Below are positions 11,435 through 23,400 of a stretch of DNA of 64,000 nucleotides, one piece after another. Made by a program: the position numbers and the translations under genes. Below the pieces are notes generated by a model that was given only the letters and a program-made list of their open reading frames with translations, ran no database searches and was not told the origin of the DNA. The stretch spans positions 58,646,275 to 58,710,274 of the forward strand of contig CM068377.1 of assembly GCA_034770075.1 (NCBI GenBank). The letters are read 5' to 3'. The DNA comes from Aralia elata (lineage: Eukaryota > Streptophyta > Magnoliopsida > Apiales > Araliaceae). Position 1 is the stretch's first letter. Every line of letters begins with the position of its first letter.

Positions 11435-12020
11435 CTACATGCAATACTTTGGTATATCTCTATCCTTGGTACAAATCATAAAATCCATCACTTTGCAGAC
11501 ATTATGAACATATGCTAGCAGGATCAGATCTAAACCTATAATCCGTTTCTCAATTTCATATAGGTTATCACAGTAATTGGTGATCAAGCAATTAAAATTT
11601 TAGCACAAATCATACTAGACAATCTATACATAATCAACTAAATTCACAAAGAAGCAAAACAACTTTAGCTAGGCAATAAGATCCATTATAATCCCAAAAA
11701 TTAAGTTCAATTCATAGTTGAAATTAAAACATCCAAATAACAATCCATATTTATAGAATTACAGAGATTAGAAGTAGAAACAAGAATAGAGAAAACTCTG
11801 CTCAAGCTTTAGCCTTCCTTCTCCTTCTTCTTCTTCAAAGCCTGAAATTCTGATTTTTCCTTTTTTCGTTCTACGTTGCTCTCCTCTATTGTATTTTTTT
11901 TCTATTTATGCCTCTTCCTCTATTATAAACCCTACATATCTGACTTGATCCATCTTACTCATCCCAACTTGCTCAGACCCAAAAACTACGAAAAACACAA
12001 AAGCCCAGCTTAAGCCTGCG

Positions 12021-12073
12021 TTTCAGCGCTAACACCGCTGAAACTGTACTAACTCAGCGCCGACAGAGCTGAA
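12021..12073 (-). repeat. Pair of inverted repeats in T2
   Basis: TTTCAGCG...CGCTGAAA at 12021-12043, and a weaker CTCAGC...GCTGA copy from 12053. The TCAGCG words begin at 12023 and 12054, 31 bp apart, the same paired spacing seen in the other LTRs though the word differs. Confidence 0.6.
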
Positions 12074-12437
12074 CTTTCACTTAATTATAAAATTGCCATT
12101 TCATGTCGTAATCTCCTGATTTGCCCCTCCACTGCTACCTTCTGTAAAATAAATATGAACCGAACATAAATGCACTGAAAATACCCTTAAACAATCAAAA
12201 ATTAAAGTAGAAGACAACCGATTCACAAGTATAAAACTTTCTCATGAATAAATGCTGAGAATCAAGAGAAAGAGTCTTACCTCTTCTACTATCCGACTGC
12301 TAACCCTCTAGCTTTAGAGCTCTGATTGTCCCTCCGAACGACGGAACTACCTCTCAAAGTAACTCTTACCACAATATATCTCTCTAATATCTGTATCAAA
12401 TAAACTCATCAAGCTTTCCCATGAGAATAGGGTCTCC

Positions 12438-12445
12438 ATTTATAG
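12438..12445 (-). promoter_or_regulatory. Putative TATA box of T2
   Basis: CTATAAAT on the minus strand, about 570 bp after the proposed LTR start. Motif and position only. Confidence 0.5.
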
Positions 12446-13016
12446 GCAAATTATTATCCCGACGATGGTCATTACTTAGGCGTTAGAAATAGTTCATAAC
12501 GGTATTACCCATTGGTTGTTCAGGTTTAGGTGAAAAGTTCCACCAACCGAGTTCCTCAGCCATCCTCATTAATCATGGTTTAGGCTTTAATCGGCGCAAT
12601 AGGAGGTATAGGCCATTGGCTCGGTGCAGCGCCTCATACTTACATGCAACGGCAACCTTAGAGTCAGTGTTCAACAGTAAAGATCATGTGGCCGGCAATT
12701 TCCTGGTTTGGGCTGGTTTTCCTACAATTCCATGCCCCTAACCTAGGTCGGGCCTGCTGATTGAGACTCCGTGGCCCAGCCCACTACTAAGTATCTCTTA
12801 GTGAAACTATTACCCATCTACAAGGCCATTACACATTGGGCCCGATTAACAAACGCAAAGCTAATCCGATATACTCGGACTATTAAATCAATTTAACCAT
12901 AACCACACAAAGCTACCCAAATCATTTATGGGTTTAAGGTAACATGCAAACTAATTATTAACAAGATTTTAAATTATTAACCTCAAAATATTGCTAGGAA
13001 AATCGTGGTCATTACA

Positions 13017-13582
13017 ACAGCGACTCGGGAGGAATAGGAAAATGACACTTGGGTGAGCCGCTAGAAAACATTCTTGCTTTACTAGTAGCACAAAAGAAAA
13101 TTATTGAGTTGCCCCCGCTTGTAGATCTAAAAGGAAGGAATTAGGATCCATTAAAGAGGTGTGCATATCACTCAAAGGCTCCAGACCACTCTACAGAGAA
13201 ATGTTGGGCTTTAAGACACAAAATACAAGACTTGATCGATAGCGGAGAGATAATGGAACAGAATGGAGAGCAACCCAAAAGGACAACCAATTTCAGTGTG
13301 AATATGTTGGAAGAAGAATGTGAAGCAAGGAAAAACAGGAAATATATACGAAGGATCAAAAAGCCCTCAAGCGAGGCAGAAGCAAGAACTTCACACGAAG
13401 GCCTAGCCCCCATAGCCTTATCCAACTCTCCACCCACCAACAAGGTTGTAGTATCCCAAGATGAGTTAAACGAGTTGAAAGGGCAGATGATCAGATTGTC
13501 AGATCTAGTAAAGGAACTGTATAACTTAATTCGCGAAATCATGTCAACAAATCAAGGCGTACTCACTACAAGTTCAAGCTAA
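13017..13582 (+). pseudogene. Tat/Ogre-like gag C-terminal region, degenerate
   Basis: A translated stretch from 13160 reads CAYHSKAPDHSTEKCWALRH and continues into KIQDLIDSGE, a Cys/His motif followed by a helix that I know from the end of Gag in Tat-clade gypsy elements. Upstream text (PLENILALL..ELPPLVDLKG) is in the same frame but has a stop. The frame 13232-13582 then runs through a Lys/Glu-rich linker (ELKGQMIRLSDLVKELY) that resembles the start of another Tat gag. The Cys/His motif recurs at 14513, so either gag is duplicated or two remnants abut. Confidence 0.6.
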
Positions 13583-14718
13583 ACAGCTTCATTAAGTCAC
13601 CGATTGATTTTGAACAATAATCCAAGAATAAGTCACTCGGTGAGAAGATCAGATGTCTCGACATGACCTTAGCTCAAATTAACGAAAACCCAGTAGTAAT
13701 TAGAAATGAAGATTTAGATATAGATAGATTTCCAAGAAACCAATATCTACAGAGGTCTAAAATCCTCAACTTCGTGAGATTTACCGGTATCAGCGATATT
13801 TATGTTTATCTGAAGATATACCTGGGATAATTAGGAGCGCAAGCTGAGGATGAAGTTCATCATATGCGAATGTTTTGGAGAAGTCTCACTCACAATGTAA
13901 CAACCTATTTTGCTACATTGGATGAATCAAAGATTAACACATGGGAAGAGCTTGCACATGCCTTTTTATCCTAATATAGTTACCAGATGCAGATGGCACC
14001 ACATCATTGTAGGCTACTGAGGGTGACTAAAAGGACAGATGAATCTTTCAAAGATTATATCCGAAGATGGAGGTCATTAGCAGATCGGGCAATTCCACCC
14101 CTAGAGGAACAAGAAATGGTCAAAATCTTTTTCGAAACACAAGAATATCCTTATTACGAAAGTATCTTGTCCATAAAAGATATGTCGTTTGCTAAAATTG
14201 TCATAAAAGGAGGTAGGGTGGATAAGAAAATTTGAGCTGCAAGACTAAAGGATACGAGAATGTTGAAGGAAAAGACCATTGTTGATACCCATCTATGCGA
14301 CAAGAAAAGAAGCTTCCAACAAGTGGGAGGGAACACTCTAGTAATTCTATATGGGAGCAATAATGATGAGACCCCCGAAGAGTACGACCTTTGTGACCCT
14401 AAAAATCAGGGAGAAGTAAACACGAAGAAGAGTTTAAAGATAAAATTCCCCCTATTACAGAATTCCCCCACCTATAGGTATAGGGGCACGAAATTACGAC
14501 CCCTCACAGCACTGTGCTTATCATTCAAGAGGTTCGGAGCATTCCACAGAGCAATGTTGGTCATTTTTAAACTTAGTGAAAGGATTGATCAAAACAGTGG
14601 AGATTGTGACCGCACCCGTAGTTTAAGACAATGACTCAATCCACAGTAGGTCTTCTCATGAAAGGCTAGAAGGAGACAAGATGACAAAAGAAGGGTTGAA
14701 TCAAGTAATGAAAGAAGG
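13583..14718 (+). pseudogene. gag: Tat/Ogre-like gag, left part of split element
   Basis: From about 13600 the readable text includes FRRNQ/FVRFTGISD, MRMFWRSLT, TWEELAHAFLS and, from 13987, LLRVTKRTDESFKDYIRRWR and a region equivalent to PPL-x-E-x-EMV-x-(I/M)FFET of Tat-clade Gag capsid. Stops at about 13828 and 13972 interrupt it; the one at 13972 falls where Gln is usual. A second Cys/His motif (CAYHSRGSEHSTEQCW) lies at 14513. The element is then cut by the composite insertion at 14719 and resumes at 41762. Confidence 0.65.
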
Positions 14719-15987
14719 TGTGACAACCCAAATTCTCAGTAATTATTAAATGAGAATTTAATAAATAAATTCTTATTATGCGAGGTATTGGATTTGAATA
14801 AATAAATATTTGATGAGAATATTTTGTGATAATTTATTTGTATGAGAATATTAAGTAAAGTGATGATAAATATTTTTATACTTGATGCGTATTTTATTAT
14901 GCATGGATGTTGATAAGATGATGATAATTTATTAAATGAGAGGATGAATAATTTTATTAAATAAAATTATTTATTAAGTGAAAGATGATTTTATTAAACA
15001 AAATTATTTATTAAATAAAAATTATATTTTTATGTGACTAAATTAATTGTTATAATTTTATTGGTATGGGATAATTGAATTATTAATAAGAAGGGTTATT
15101 TGTATTTAATTAAATTTAAGTTTGACAAATGTATCATATAGTAAGAGTTTTATAAAAATAAATTAAGAATGGGTTATACTAATCTAGCCAAACGAGGTCT
15201 TGTTACCTTATGTTTTCCTGTAACTTCTAAGGGGACTTATACGTTAAAATTTATTAGGGAAAAATACAGAACACAAAAGAAAGGAAGAGAGAAATTGAAA
15301 TTGAGAGAGTTCTGTGAAAATGGAAGAAGAGAAATTTTGGAAGAACAAGAAAGGAAGATGAAGGATAATCATCTAATCATCTAACTTAGTCTAAATTTAG
15401 AAGAATGAAAGGTAAATTTTAAAGTTTCTAGTTCTTATTTTGCTAGAACTAGTTTTCTGTAATTGGGTTTGATGACTAGTTAGTGGAAGAATATATTATA
15501 TATGTTCATGGATTTATATAATATGTTCTATGATGTTTATAATTGAGTTTTCGATAATCAAATTCATGAAAACATGTGTTAGAAGAGAAAAATTGAGTTT
15601 TGTAGTAATATGTATATTTTGGTCTATTTTGACACTAAAATTGGTTATGAATTTGGGTAAAGAATTCGAAATTGATGGTGGATATTGTTAATACTTTGAT
15701 AAACGAAAACAAAGCAAGTTGAATCAACCAATTTGGTTGAAAAAACGAATTCATGGTGTTTGATTTCGTTAATATGTCAAAAATATGAAAAAAAGAGCAT
15801 AAACATGAAATTTGAATCCTGTTTGAACATTCTAAGATGGTGAAATAGTGTTGGTACATGTTTAGTTTGGTGTTTATTAAGTTTATAGCATCTGAGATTG
15901 GCTAAATGGGTCCTTAAGTGTTAGATGTGTTCGATTTTTGGTTAGAGCAGAGTTTGCTTCAAATTACAGGTTCTGTGTCTGGGCTTG

Positions 15988-16033
15988 GGCGCAGCTGCGC
16001 CGGAACCTAAGCCAAAATGGGTGCAGCTGTGCC
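15988..16033 (+). repeat. Palindrome pair in G1 5' LTR
   Basis: GGCGCAGCTGCGCC (15988-16001, perfect) and GGTGCAGCTGTGCC (16020-16033, G-T mismatches that would be G-U pairs in RNA), starts 32 bp apart. The shared ~90-bp module follows directly (about 16063-16149). Confidence 0.85.
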
Positions 16034-16120
16034 GGGCTCAATGCAGGCCTGGACTGGTTTGACCTCCTATAGTAAAATGGCCATTTTTTAATACAAACTC
16101 GGAATTGAATGATTTAGGAT

Positions 16121-16200
16121 GATTCGGAAAGCTAAGAGATAGACCTACAATTTCTTTTTAATAAGTTTTCGGATTCGGAAAGCTAAGAGATAGACCTACA
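16121..16200 (+). repeat. 29-bp direct duplication replacing LTR sequence
   Basis: GATTCGGAAAGCTAAGAGAT plus the following nine bases occur at 16121-16149 and again at 16172-16200. In the 3' LTR the second copy is absent and about 87 bp of other sequence stand there instead. This is a replacement after insertion, as by strand slippage during repair. Confidence 0.8.
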
Positions 16201-17431
16201 TACACGTAAGCACACGTAATGCTCCCAATAATGTAAAATGATGTTCTAAGTTTTAAAACATGATCATTATGAATTATAATGATGCTTAGCATTAATCAAT
16301 GATGAATTAGATAAGTGTATGAGTATGCTAAGCATGTACGAAGGAGGCAAGTTAGGTGTGTGACGTTTAAACGTCGAAGCGCCGTGTAAATTGTTAATGC
16401 ACTTAAATAGTGTTTTGAATCTATTGAAATGAATATTATAAGATATAGATTGAGGTTTTTATAAACCAACGAGGATGGATGATGATGAAGGTCTTAATGT
16501 TATCAAACTACGCAACGACGAGAAATGTTTTAGAGTTAATCGCGTAAATCATCTATAAGGCGCAAACAATATGGAATACAAATTATTCTTAGTGTAAACC
16601 ATTACATGAAACTTTACTAGTGTCTAATGAATAATGTAAATGATTATATATTATGTAGGATACATGAGGTGCAGATAAGTATAAGCTGTTTATGGTAATT
16701 GATAATCTACGAGCCAGACAAATCTTTCAGTTCCTATTTGTTATGTGAACTCGATGATTAACTGTTTTAAATTTATACTGTAAAGAGCATGACGTGTTAC
16801 ATATATTGTGAGTACGAAATGTTAAAGTTAATATATGACTTCCATGATTGAGTAAAGAATGTTGATTGAATTATGGAATTCAATCTCTACTTGATATATG
16901 GCGTACAACATGTAAGTTATGTTTACCCAGATGCTTACGTTATATAAGATGAGCATGATAATTATGTGCTACGTGATGTATGAAAACTGTTAGATTTTGC
17001 TGGACTGTCGAGCTCATTCTTGCAAATAACCATTTTTGCAGGTTAAGGATTCAAGGTAAAGTTATGTGCTACCTAAATGACGTGGATCAAAATGATGCAT
17101 GAAGATTAGATGTTCTAGTTGAAGTTAATACTTGAGCTATGTTAAGATTTTTGTTAAATGTATTTATGTTGAGTTGCAAAGTGTATATTGAAATGTAATC
17201 TTATATAGTAAGTTCGACAAAGCGAATCATAATATTGTCATGATTCTAAAATATTTAGACGTAAAGGTTGAAAGTTTTGGGAACGAGGAAAATTTGTAAT
17301 AGAATAGTTTTAAGTTATTCCGCATATTAATGATTGTGTCATCGAATAATGACAAATTTAACAGAAGATTGATTTATTATGAACGACCGATGTTAAAAGT
17401 TAGATTGTTAAAATTTTGGGGTCGTTACAGT

Positions 17432-17443
17432 TGGTATCAGAGC
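17432..17443 (+). other. Primer-binding site of G1, tRNA-Met type
   Basis: TGGTATCAGAGC two bases after the LTR end, a perfect match to the usual initiator tRNA-Met site. Confidence 0.9.
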
Positions 17444-18222
17444 TGATAGGTTAGAAACCTTAGGCACGAGTACCTTAGGCTATAACCTTAGAGAAGAGAG
17501 GTGAAGATGATAGAGTTTAAAGAGTAGTAAGTTAAGTATAAGTATGGTGCAATTGTACTCTTTAATGGTTGATGTATGGTATCTGGGCTAAACAATTCCT
17601 TTAGAGAGCGGAGGTTGATACGAACTAGCAACCGATCTAACTCACTGTGTAAGACAGTGTAGACGAGACGGGAACTAGTTTGGTGGTTGTTTGTGGGAAA
17701 CTACTCAGGTGTTGTACTGGACACTGTTAGAGACTCGATGTGTACCGAGTATAAAATTATGGATGTGTATGATTAAGTAGTGATTGATTTCATATAGGTA
17801 GATGCATGAGATGAGTTAAGTCTTAGAAACGTTACAAGAAGAAGATGCGAATGACGTGACGTGAGCTCGAATAAAATATTTAATAATATGAATTAAGTTA
17901 GAAATTCTTAAAGGAAGAATTGACATATAAACAAGAAGATTTAAAGAAGAATCTTGAAGAGTTATGAAAGATGAGAATCAGGAGTTACCTGACTCCAGTA
18001 ATAAAGATGGTGTTAATAAATAGATGATATCTATAAGATGAGAATGATACTAATGATAAGGATGAACTCAAATAGAGTTTAAAGAATTCATGTGAGACAA
18101 GATTATGATAAAATGATTAGGTTCAAAGAAGAACCTAAAGAGCTAAAAGAATAGGGAGCACCTGACTTGATTAATCATAAGATAACGTGATTAAAGAGAA
18201 GAATAAAGAAGATCGTAGGATG
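17444..18222 (+). other. Non-coding internal region of G1, first part
   Basis: About 780 bp of A/G-rich text with many GAAGAA and GATGA words and no frame above chance. ATG at 18220-18222 is the left target duplication of the CACTA insertion. Confidence 0.6.
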
Positions 18223-18241
18223 CACTACAAATAATCACACA
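18223..18241 (+). repeat. Left terminal inverted repeat of CACTA element
   Basis: CACTACAAATAATCACACA; pairs with the right end with two mismatches near the middle. Confidence 0.9.
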
Positions 18242-18243
18242 AA

Positions 18244-19310
18244 TAATGACGCTAAAATTTGTCACATAAAATTCATTTTTCGTCACTAAAACATTTAGTG
18301 ACAATTGTTAATCGTCACAGAGACCGTCACCGTATGAGCGTGGTATTAGGTTTATTTGACAATATTTGATGTCGTCACTAAATGTTTTAACTTATGGTGA
18401 CGATCTACATCATTGTCACTATAATTAATTACTTTTAGTGACGTTAATAGCATCACTATTTGAATGAAACTTTCGTCACTCTATATTATGTTTCGTCATC
18501 AAAACTTGGTGCATTAAATGACAAAAATCGTTTTTCGTCATTAAATGATATTGTTTTAGTGACGAAAATATGTTACTCTATTTAAATCATCTAATTTTAA
18601 TGACGACAATATTATCATATTTATGATTATTCTTTCGCCATGTTATTGTGTCTAGCGTCACCAAAAATAAGAAAATAAATGACGACAGAACAATTTGTCA
18701 CCTAATAATATATAACATGACAATTATGCCATTGTCATTTCATATTTTAAATAATATTACAAAATAATTTGTCACCAAAGAGTTATTTTTGGGACACATT
18801 TTTCAATGTCACTAATTGAATACTTGTGGTGACGATACATCTCGTCACAAAAAGAGTTGCTAATAGTGACAAAATTAGTTGTTGTGACTAACTGAATATA
18901 TACAGTGACGATATAGTTTGTCACCAAAGAGTTAATTTGTATGACACATTTTTCTATGTCGCTAATTGAATAATTATGGTGACGATGGAACTCGTCACAT
19001 AAAGAGCTATTAATAGTTACAAAATTAAAAGGCATCACTAAATGATATATAATAGTGCCGGCATAACTTGTCGCCAAATAGTTAATATTAGTGACAATAT
19101 CAGTTGTCATAACTAAATGAATATATATAATGACAATACTATTAATTCTAAAGAGTTAATATTATTCGTCATTAAATTTTAATTTTCATTGACCAAATAT
19201 TATTTGCCAATAAATGATTATAAATCGTGATGTTGTGGTGGTCATATTAAGTTGTTTGACATTCAAAATGTATTGTTACATTAACAATTTTCAATTAAAA
19301 AAATATAATA
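18244..19310. repeat. Left sub-terminal repeat region of CACTA element
   Basis: Many copies of GTGAC/GTCAC words in both orientations (TCGTCACTA, GTGACGAT). A ~170-bp unit is tandemly repeated from about 18762 to 19110, each with the sequence TTGTCACCAAAGAGTTA near its start, which keeps a minus-strand frame open at 18772-19110. Such words are the binding sites of the TNPA-type protein in En/Spm elements. Confidence 0.8.
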
Positions 19311-19507
19311 CATTTAGTGAGCTTTTTAAATCAACTTTACACCTGTATATAATATAAGAGACAAAAGGCAATAAACATTTAAAATGAAAAGTAATTATCT
19401 TATAAAAAAATAGTAGATTCATTGATTCAACAATTCTCTAATGCACCTATTGATGTATTATTATCTTGAGTGGAGGATAAACCACCGTAAATACCGCTCG
19501 AAAGTAG

Positions 19508-20467
19508 TCATTGAAAAAAGCAGCCATTTTTCGGTGTAGATAAGCTACTTTGAGCTGAAGGTGTTCCAATTGACAAAAGATCCAGTAGAACATCAGTACC
19601 AGTCTTCTGAACTTGATTTGTACCTGAATTCAATGGATGAACCAAAAATCATGTTAGAGAATATTGATCTGAACAAAAGTCACATCAGCTCCAAAAGAAA
19701 TTTCCCCTAGTACCACCACCCAAACCCATGCATCCCAACAACAAACTATAGAAGAAAGGCAGAGTACAGCTGAATGTGTATTTGCATAGAATATTCATAT
19801 TGCCAATGGAGATTTAATTCATGAGCAAGTCCAGCTCATGTGAGAGCATTTGGTGAGAGTGATCTTTTACGAGAGATAAATGAACTGGCAGAAGTCGTGA
19901 CTTATGACGCATAAAGGTATCATTAGAACCGAAGACAGAGTGGTTGGTTAATTTTGGTTTGGCTAGTTTTAGGCTCAGATATAGGTGATAGACAGAACCT
20001 TGTTTTTTTACTTATTTTACATAGAATTGAGTTGTTTGAAACTGATACATCAACATTTACATACTTGATCATGCAGTTAAAATAATCTTGCAGTAGCCCC
20101 TTATTGATTTTAAATGAACTCATATATAAATATTTGTTTCAACCTGAAATCCTTTATATGTATACATTCATGAACTCATAAATAAATTCAGGAAATCTTT
20201 TCTTTTTTTTTTTAACTACAAGTTCAGGAAACATTACTACACAAAATAAAGTTATGCATGTGATAATAATATAATCATACCATACTGAATCTGAAGCTAA
20301 CCTGTTTGTGATGAACCAGATGACAAATCAACACCAAGAAGATCATGAAGAAAATCGCCGCCAGAAGAACTTGGTGCCAGAGCATCATCTGAACTTAAAT
20401 CTAGTAAATCAACAAGAGGAGCACCAGTGGGTTTGGCAACTCCATTTGGAAGATTAAGTCCAGCTCC
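19508..20467 (-). pseudogene. Captured AP-1 complex subunit gamma (gamma-adaptin) fragment
   Basis: Two minus-strand exons. Exon 20467-20302 encodes LNLPNGVAKPTGAPLVDLLD, then DLSSDD and GGDFLHDLLGVDLSS; a GT donor follows at 20301-20300 and a CAG acceptor ends at 19624. Exon 19623 onward encodes GTNQVQKTGTDVLLDLLSIG and then TPSAQSS before text that stops at 19508. Across the junction the reading frame is kept. These are the acidic-Leu (clathrin-binding-like) hinge motifs of plant gamma-adaptin, which links cargo to clathrin at the trans-Golgi. The trunk and ear domains are missing, so this is a transduplicated piece, not a working gene. I recognise the protein from memory; a search would settle it. 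Confidence 0.8.
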
Positions 20468-23400
20468 CTGTGAATATCAACAGCCTTGTGAAGCTCTCGT
20501 GACATGTAATAAGATAGTTATACAGTGCAAATAAGATAATAAGAAGAGGTTTATACAGAAAGAAAGAACCAATATCACCTTAGAACATGAAGATGGAAAC
20601 AAGAAGAGGTTTATACAAGATACTAACATACCAAAGAGAGGTGTAGACTATGGAAGTACTGAAAATCCAGTGAAATTTGCAAATGTACAAAATAATGTGT
20701 GAAATAATTCGGAATTTGAAAAAATAAAAATTCAGGAAAGACATTAGAAGCTAGCCAAAAGTGGTGCAATTGTAAAAAAAAAATGTACCTTCATTCCATA
20801 ATTATCAGGTAAGATGAGTATTAACGATGTGATACAACATATTCAAACAGATTCTAAGAGTTGAGGATAAAGTGATAGAGTGATAGGATTTCAATTGATT
20901 CTTTCTAAGGTACTCTTGATCCAATCGCCAATCTAAGCCTAACCCCCCTTTCAAGCATATAAACTAGTTTGCAGTATTTTAAAAATTGCACAGGCACAAA
21001 GCAAAGATTTGTGTATACAAGCAATGGACAGCAAGACTTATCACAATTTAGATAATCATTAACTATCAGAAATATTCTTACGAGTACCATTCAACCTGAA
21101 TCGAACAGCTATGGTAAGTTAAAATGCTGCCAAGAATCCCATCAAAAGGCCCAAGGATAGTTTGCTTCCATCTTTGATGTTCAGTTTGGGCCACCCTCCT
21201 CTCTAAACAAAGAATCCTACAATTAGCCAAGGCAGTCGCATCTGCTAGAGATCCGTAATTTGAGACATACAATTCTGCAAGTTCTTCCCTTAAAGAAGAT
21301 AATAACAAAAAAAATTTACACTGACATTTCTTTAATCTATATAGCGAGTAATAACAAGTCAACTAAAACAATATTCCATGGTTTTTAATAATTATCTAAA
21401 TAATAATGATCTACAAAATTCAATAATTATATAATACATTAAAAACAGTGTTATGAGTTTTTTATAACTATCTTTACATTAAACATTTCAATAAGTATCT
21501 AAAAAATCAAGAATAATATTTGGTCGGACTTGTATAAGTATCTAAAACATTGAATAGTTACCTACATTTCAATCGGTGTATAAAAAATCAAAATTTTAAA
21601 ATAAAATTGCATACATTACATTACTAATTTAGAAATTTGCTTGATATTCTGATTTACAAACCAAACACCAAAATTTATTTAAGTAACATAAAAATAAAAA
21701 CCTACAATATATGCCCAACCTAACTCTGTGTTAAGTACCCAATAAATATTTGGCCTAAAACAAGATAAGGATTGTAATGATAAAAAAAACATCAAAAACA
21801 AGAATTTTGTGCATATTTTCCATATGGTTCAGCAGATTCCCCATTCTTTGCTGCTTCTCCTTAACTTCCCCTTTGTGCATACCTCTAAGAATACATAATG
21901 TACAAAGCAAGATTCACAGAACTTAACGCGGTTAATGACCAACAACAAAATTATCCAAACGACTCTTATTTAAGGTGTACTGCAACAAAATTGGGTTTCT
22001 TCCCATTTTTTTGACCGTCCCCAAAATGTCAAGTGACAAAACACTGCAGGTGATTCTAGTCCAAAAGCTCCATTGCTGAAAAAACAGGTAGTTTATCATG
22101 CAGGTCCAAGCCTGATCAGGGAAGAAAATAAGAATGTTTTTCTGATATTCTGGACATTCCAGCCAACTTCAAGCAGAATTCTATCTTTGTTAAAACTCTT
22201 TCATATATAAGATACACTTGAACTACACATGAAGATAGAGAGGAGGAAATAGGATCACAAAAAACTTGGACTTCAGACATTGACATAACATGAATCAAGA
22301 GAAATACAGAATATATCTTTTCAGCGCTATTAGAGAAGTGCAAGCAAGCGTAGTCCTGTGCATGGAATTAGCTCCTGATAACTTAAATATGGAGAATTCA
22401 TGATATAGTCTCATCTTGCAGTGCAGTTAAATTCCTCACTCTGGCACTTCTACATCTCTAAAAAAATTCTTAATAAGAAGCCTGTTGCATACCAAATTCT
22501 ATCAATAAGTAAGCAGGGAAAAAAATCATATGCTGCTTAGTATCTCTTGGAGGACAACAAAATATGGTGTGCTCTCTTGTAAATTGTTATACCACCCAAT
22601 AATAGAAACTATAGAAAAGATACCTTTACTGCCACTGACAAATAACAAACAGAACCAACCATGGTTTCAATGCGAAAGTGTTATATCTCCAGTCATTGGA
22701 AGAAGGAAAATGCAAAGAAGCCCACAATTTGACGAGGCCCTTCTAGATGAATTTGAACATTTGGTGTTTCAAATGCTCTTTGATTAGCCAGGAATATGAA
22801 GGGAAATCCAGTTTATTTGAAAAAGGAGGGGGATGAAACAGAGCTCACAATATGCCAAGAATTTCCCAGATCAATTTGATAAATCGGTAAGGGAAACTAA
22901 TAGTTATAAAAGCAAAATCTGTAGAGAATATCCGACAAGTTGAAAGCCAATCTAGCAGGTAGCGCTTGTGGCACTTGCAGCTCAAGAGATACTGGTAGTT
23001 TTGACATGGCCAAAATGTCCCAGTGAAAATTTTGTACAATACTACAACAGTCCATATAGAGTAATAAAACCTTATCTGTAGCAAAGATCTAATAACCCTT
23101 CAACAATAGTAGCCTTAAGAAATGGTGAGTATTAATATTGTAGTCTTGAGAAAGTAAATAAAACTCTGTTAAAGCTACAACCACTGCAACCTCAAAGAAC
23201 AGTAATCATTACTACTATGCATGACAATATTAGTAAGTAATCCAAAACTTCAGTGCATTAACTAAGTCAAGCAGTGTGAGTCAATCAATTATCTAGGAGG
23301 ACAATTTCTTGAAATCTGGCAGTGAAAGAGAATCTATCCTATTAAGAAGAACCCAAATTACCTTGCTGCTAATAATCTTTAATGTCTACCGTACAACTTC

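Larger units (their letters stand above)
11435..13016 (-). mobile_element. Second minus-strand gypsy-like LTR fragment (T2)
   Basis: The right end reads, on the minus strand, TGTAATGACCACG, like the start of a chromovirus LTR, and a TATA box in the same direction lies at 12438-12445. The left side is cut by T1. It has pyrimidine-rich stretches around 11800-11935 and a pair of inverted repeats at 12021-12073. No coding frame. Its length and right end are inferred; I found no second copy in the window. Confidence 0.5.
14719..17429 (+). repeat. 5' LTR of G1 (2711 bp)
   Basis: Starts TGTGACAACCC and ends GTCGTTACA. It aligns with 38993-41761 throughout; the main difference is a local replacement near 16172-16200 that shortens it by about 58 bp net. 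A frame at 15169-15384 is repeated as 39443-39658 in the 3' LTR and encodes a Lys/Arg/Glu-rich peptide with no family I recognise; I treat it as LTR sequence. Confidence 0.95.

Noticed and set aside
15169..15384. 71-codon frame repeated at 39443-39658, nearly identical
   Set aside because: It is inside the G1 LTRs; conservation is explained by LTR pairing. Charged low-complexity peptide with no known family.
17432..17443. tRNA-like sequences at primer-binding sites
   Set aside because: They are only complements of tRNA 3' ends (12-18 bases); no cloverleaf or A and B boxes follow, so no tRNA gene is called.
22530..22787. 85-codon frame in the CACTA interior
   Set aside because: No motif, no splice context I could define and composition like the surrounding non-coding text.
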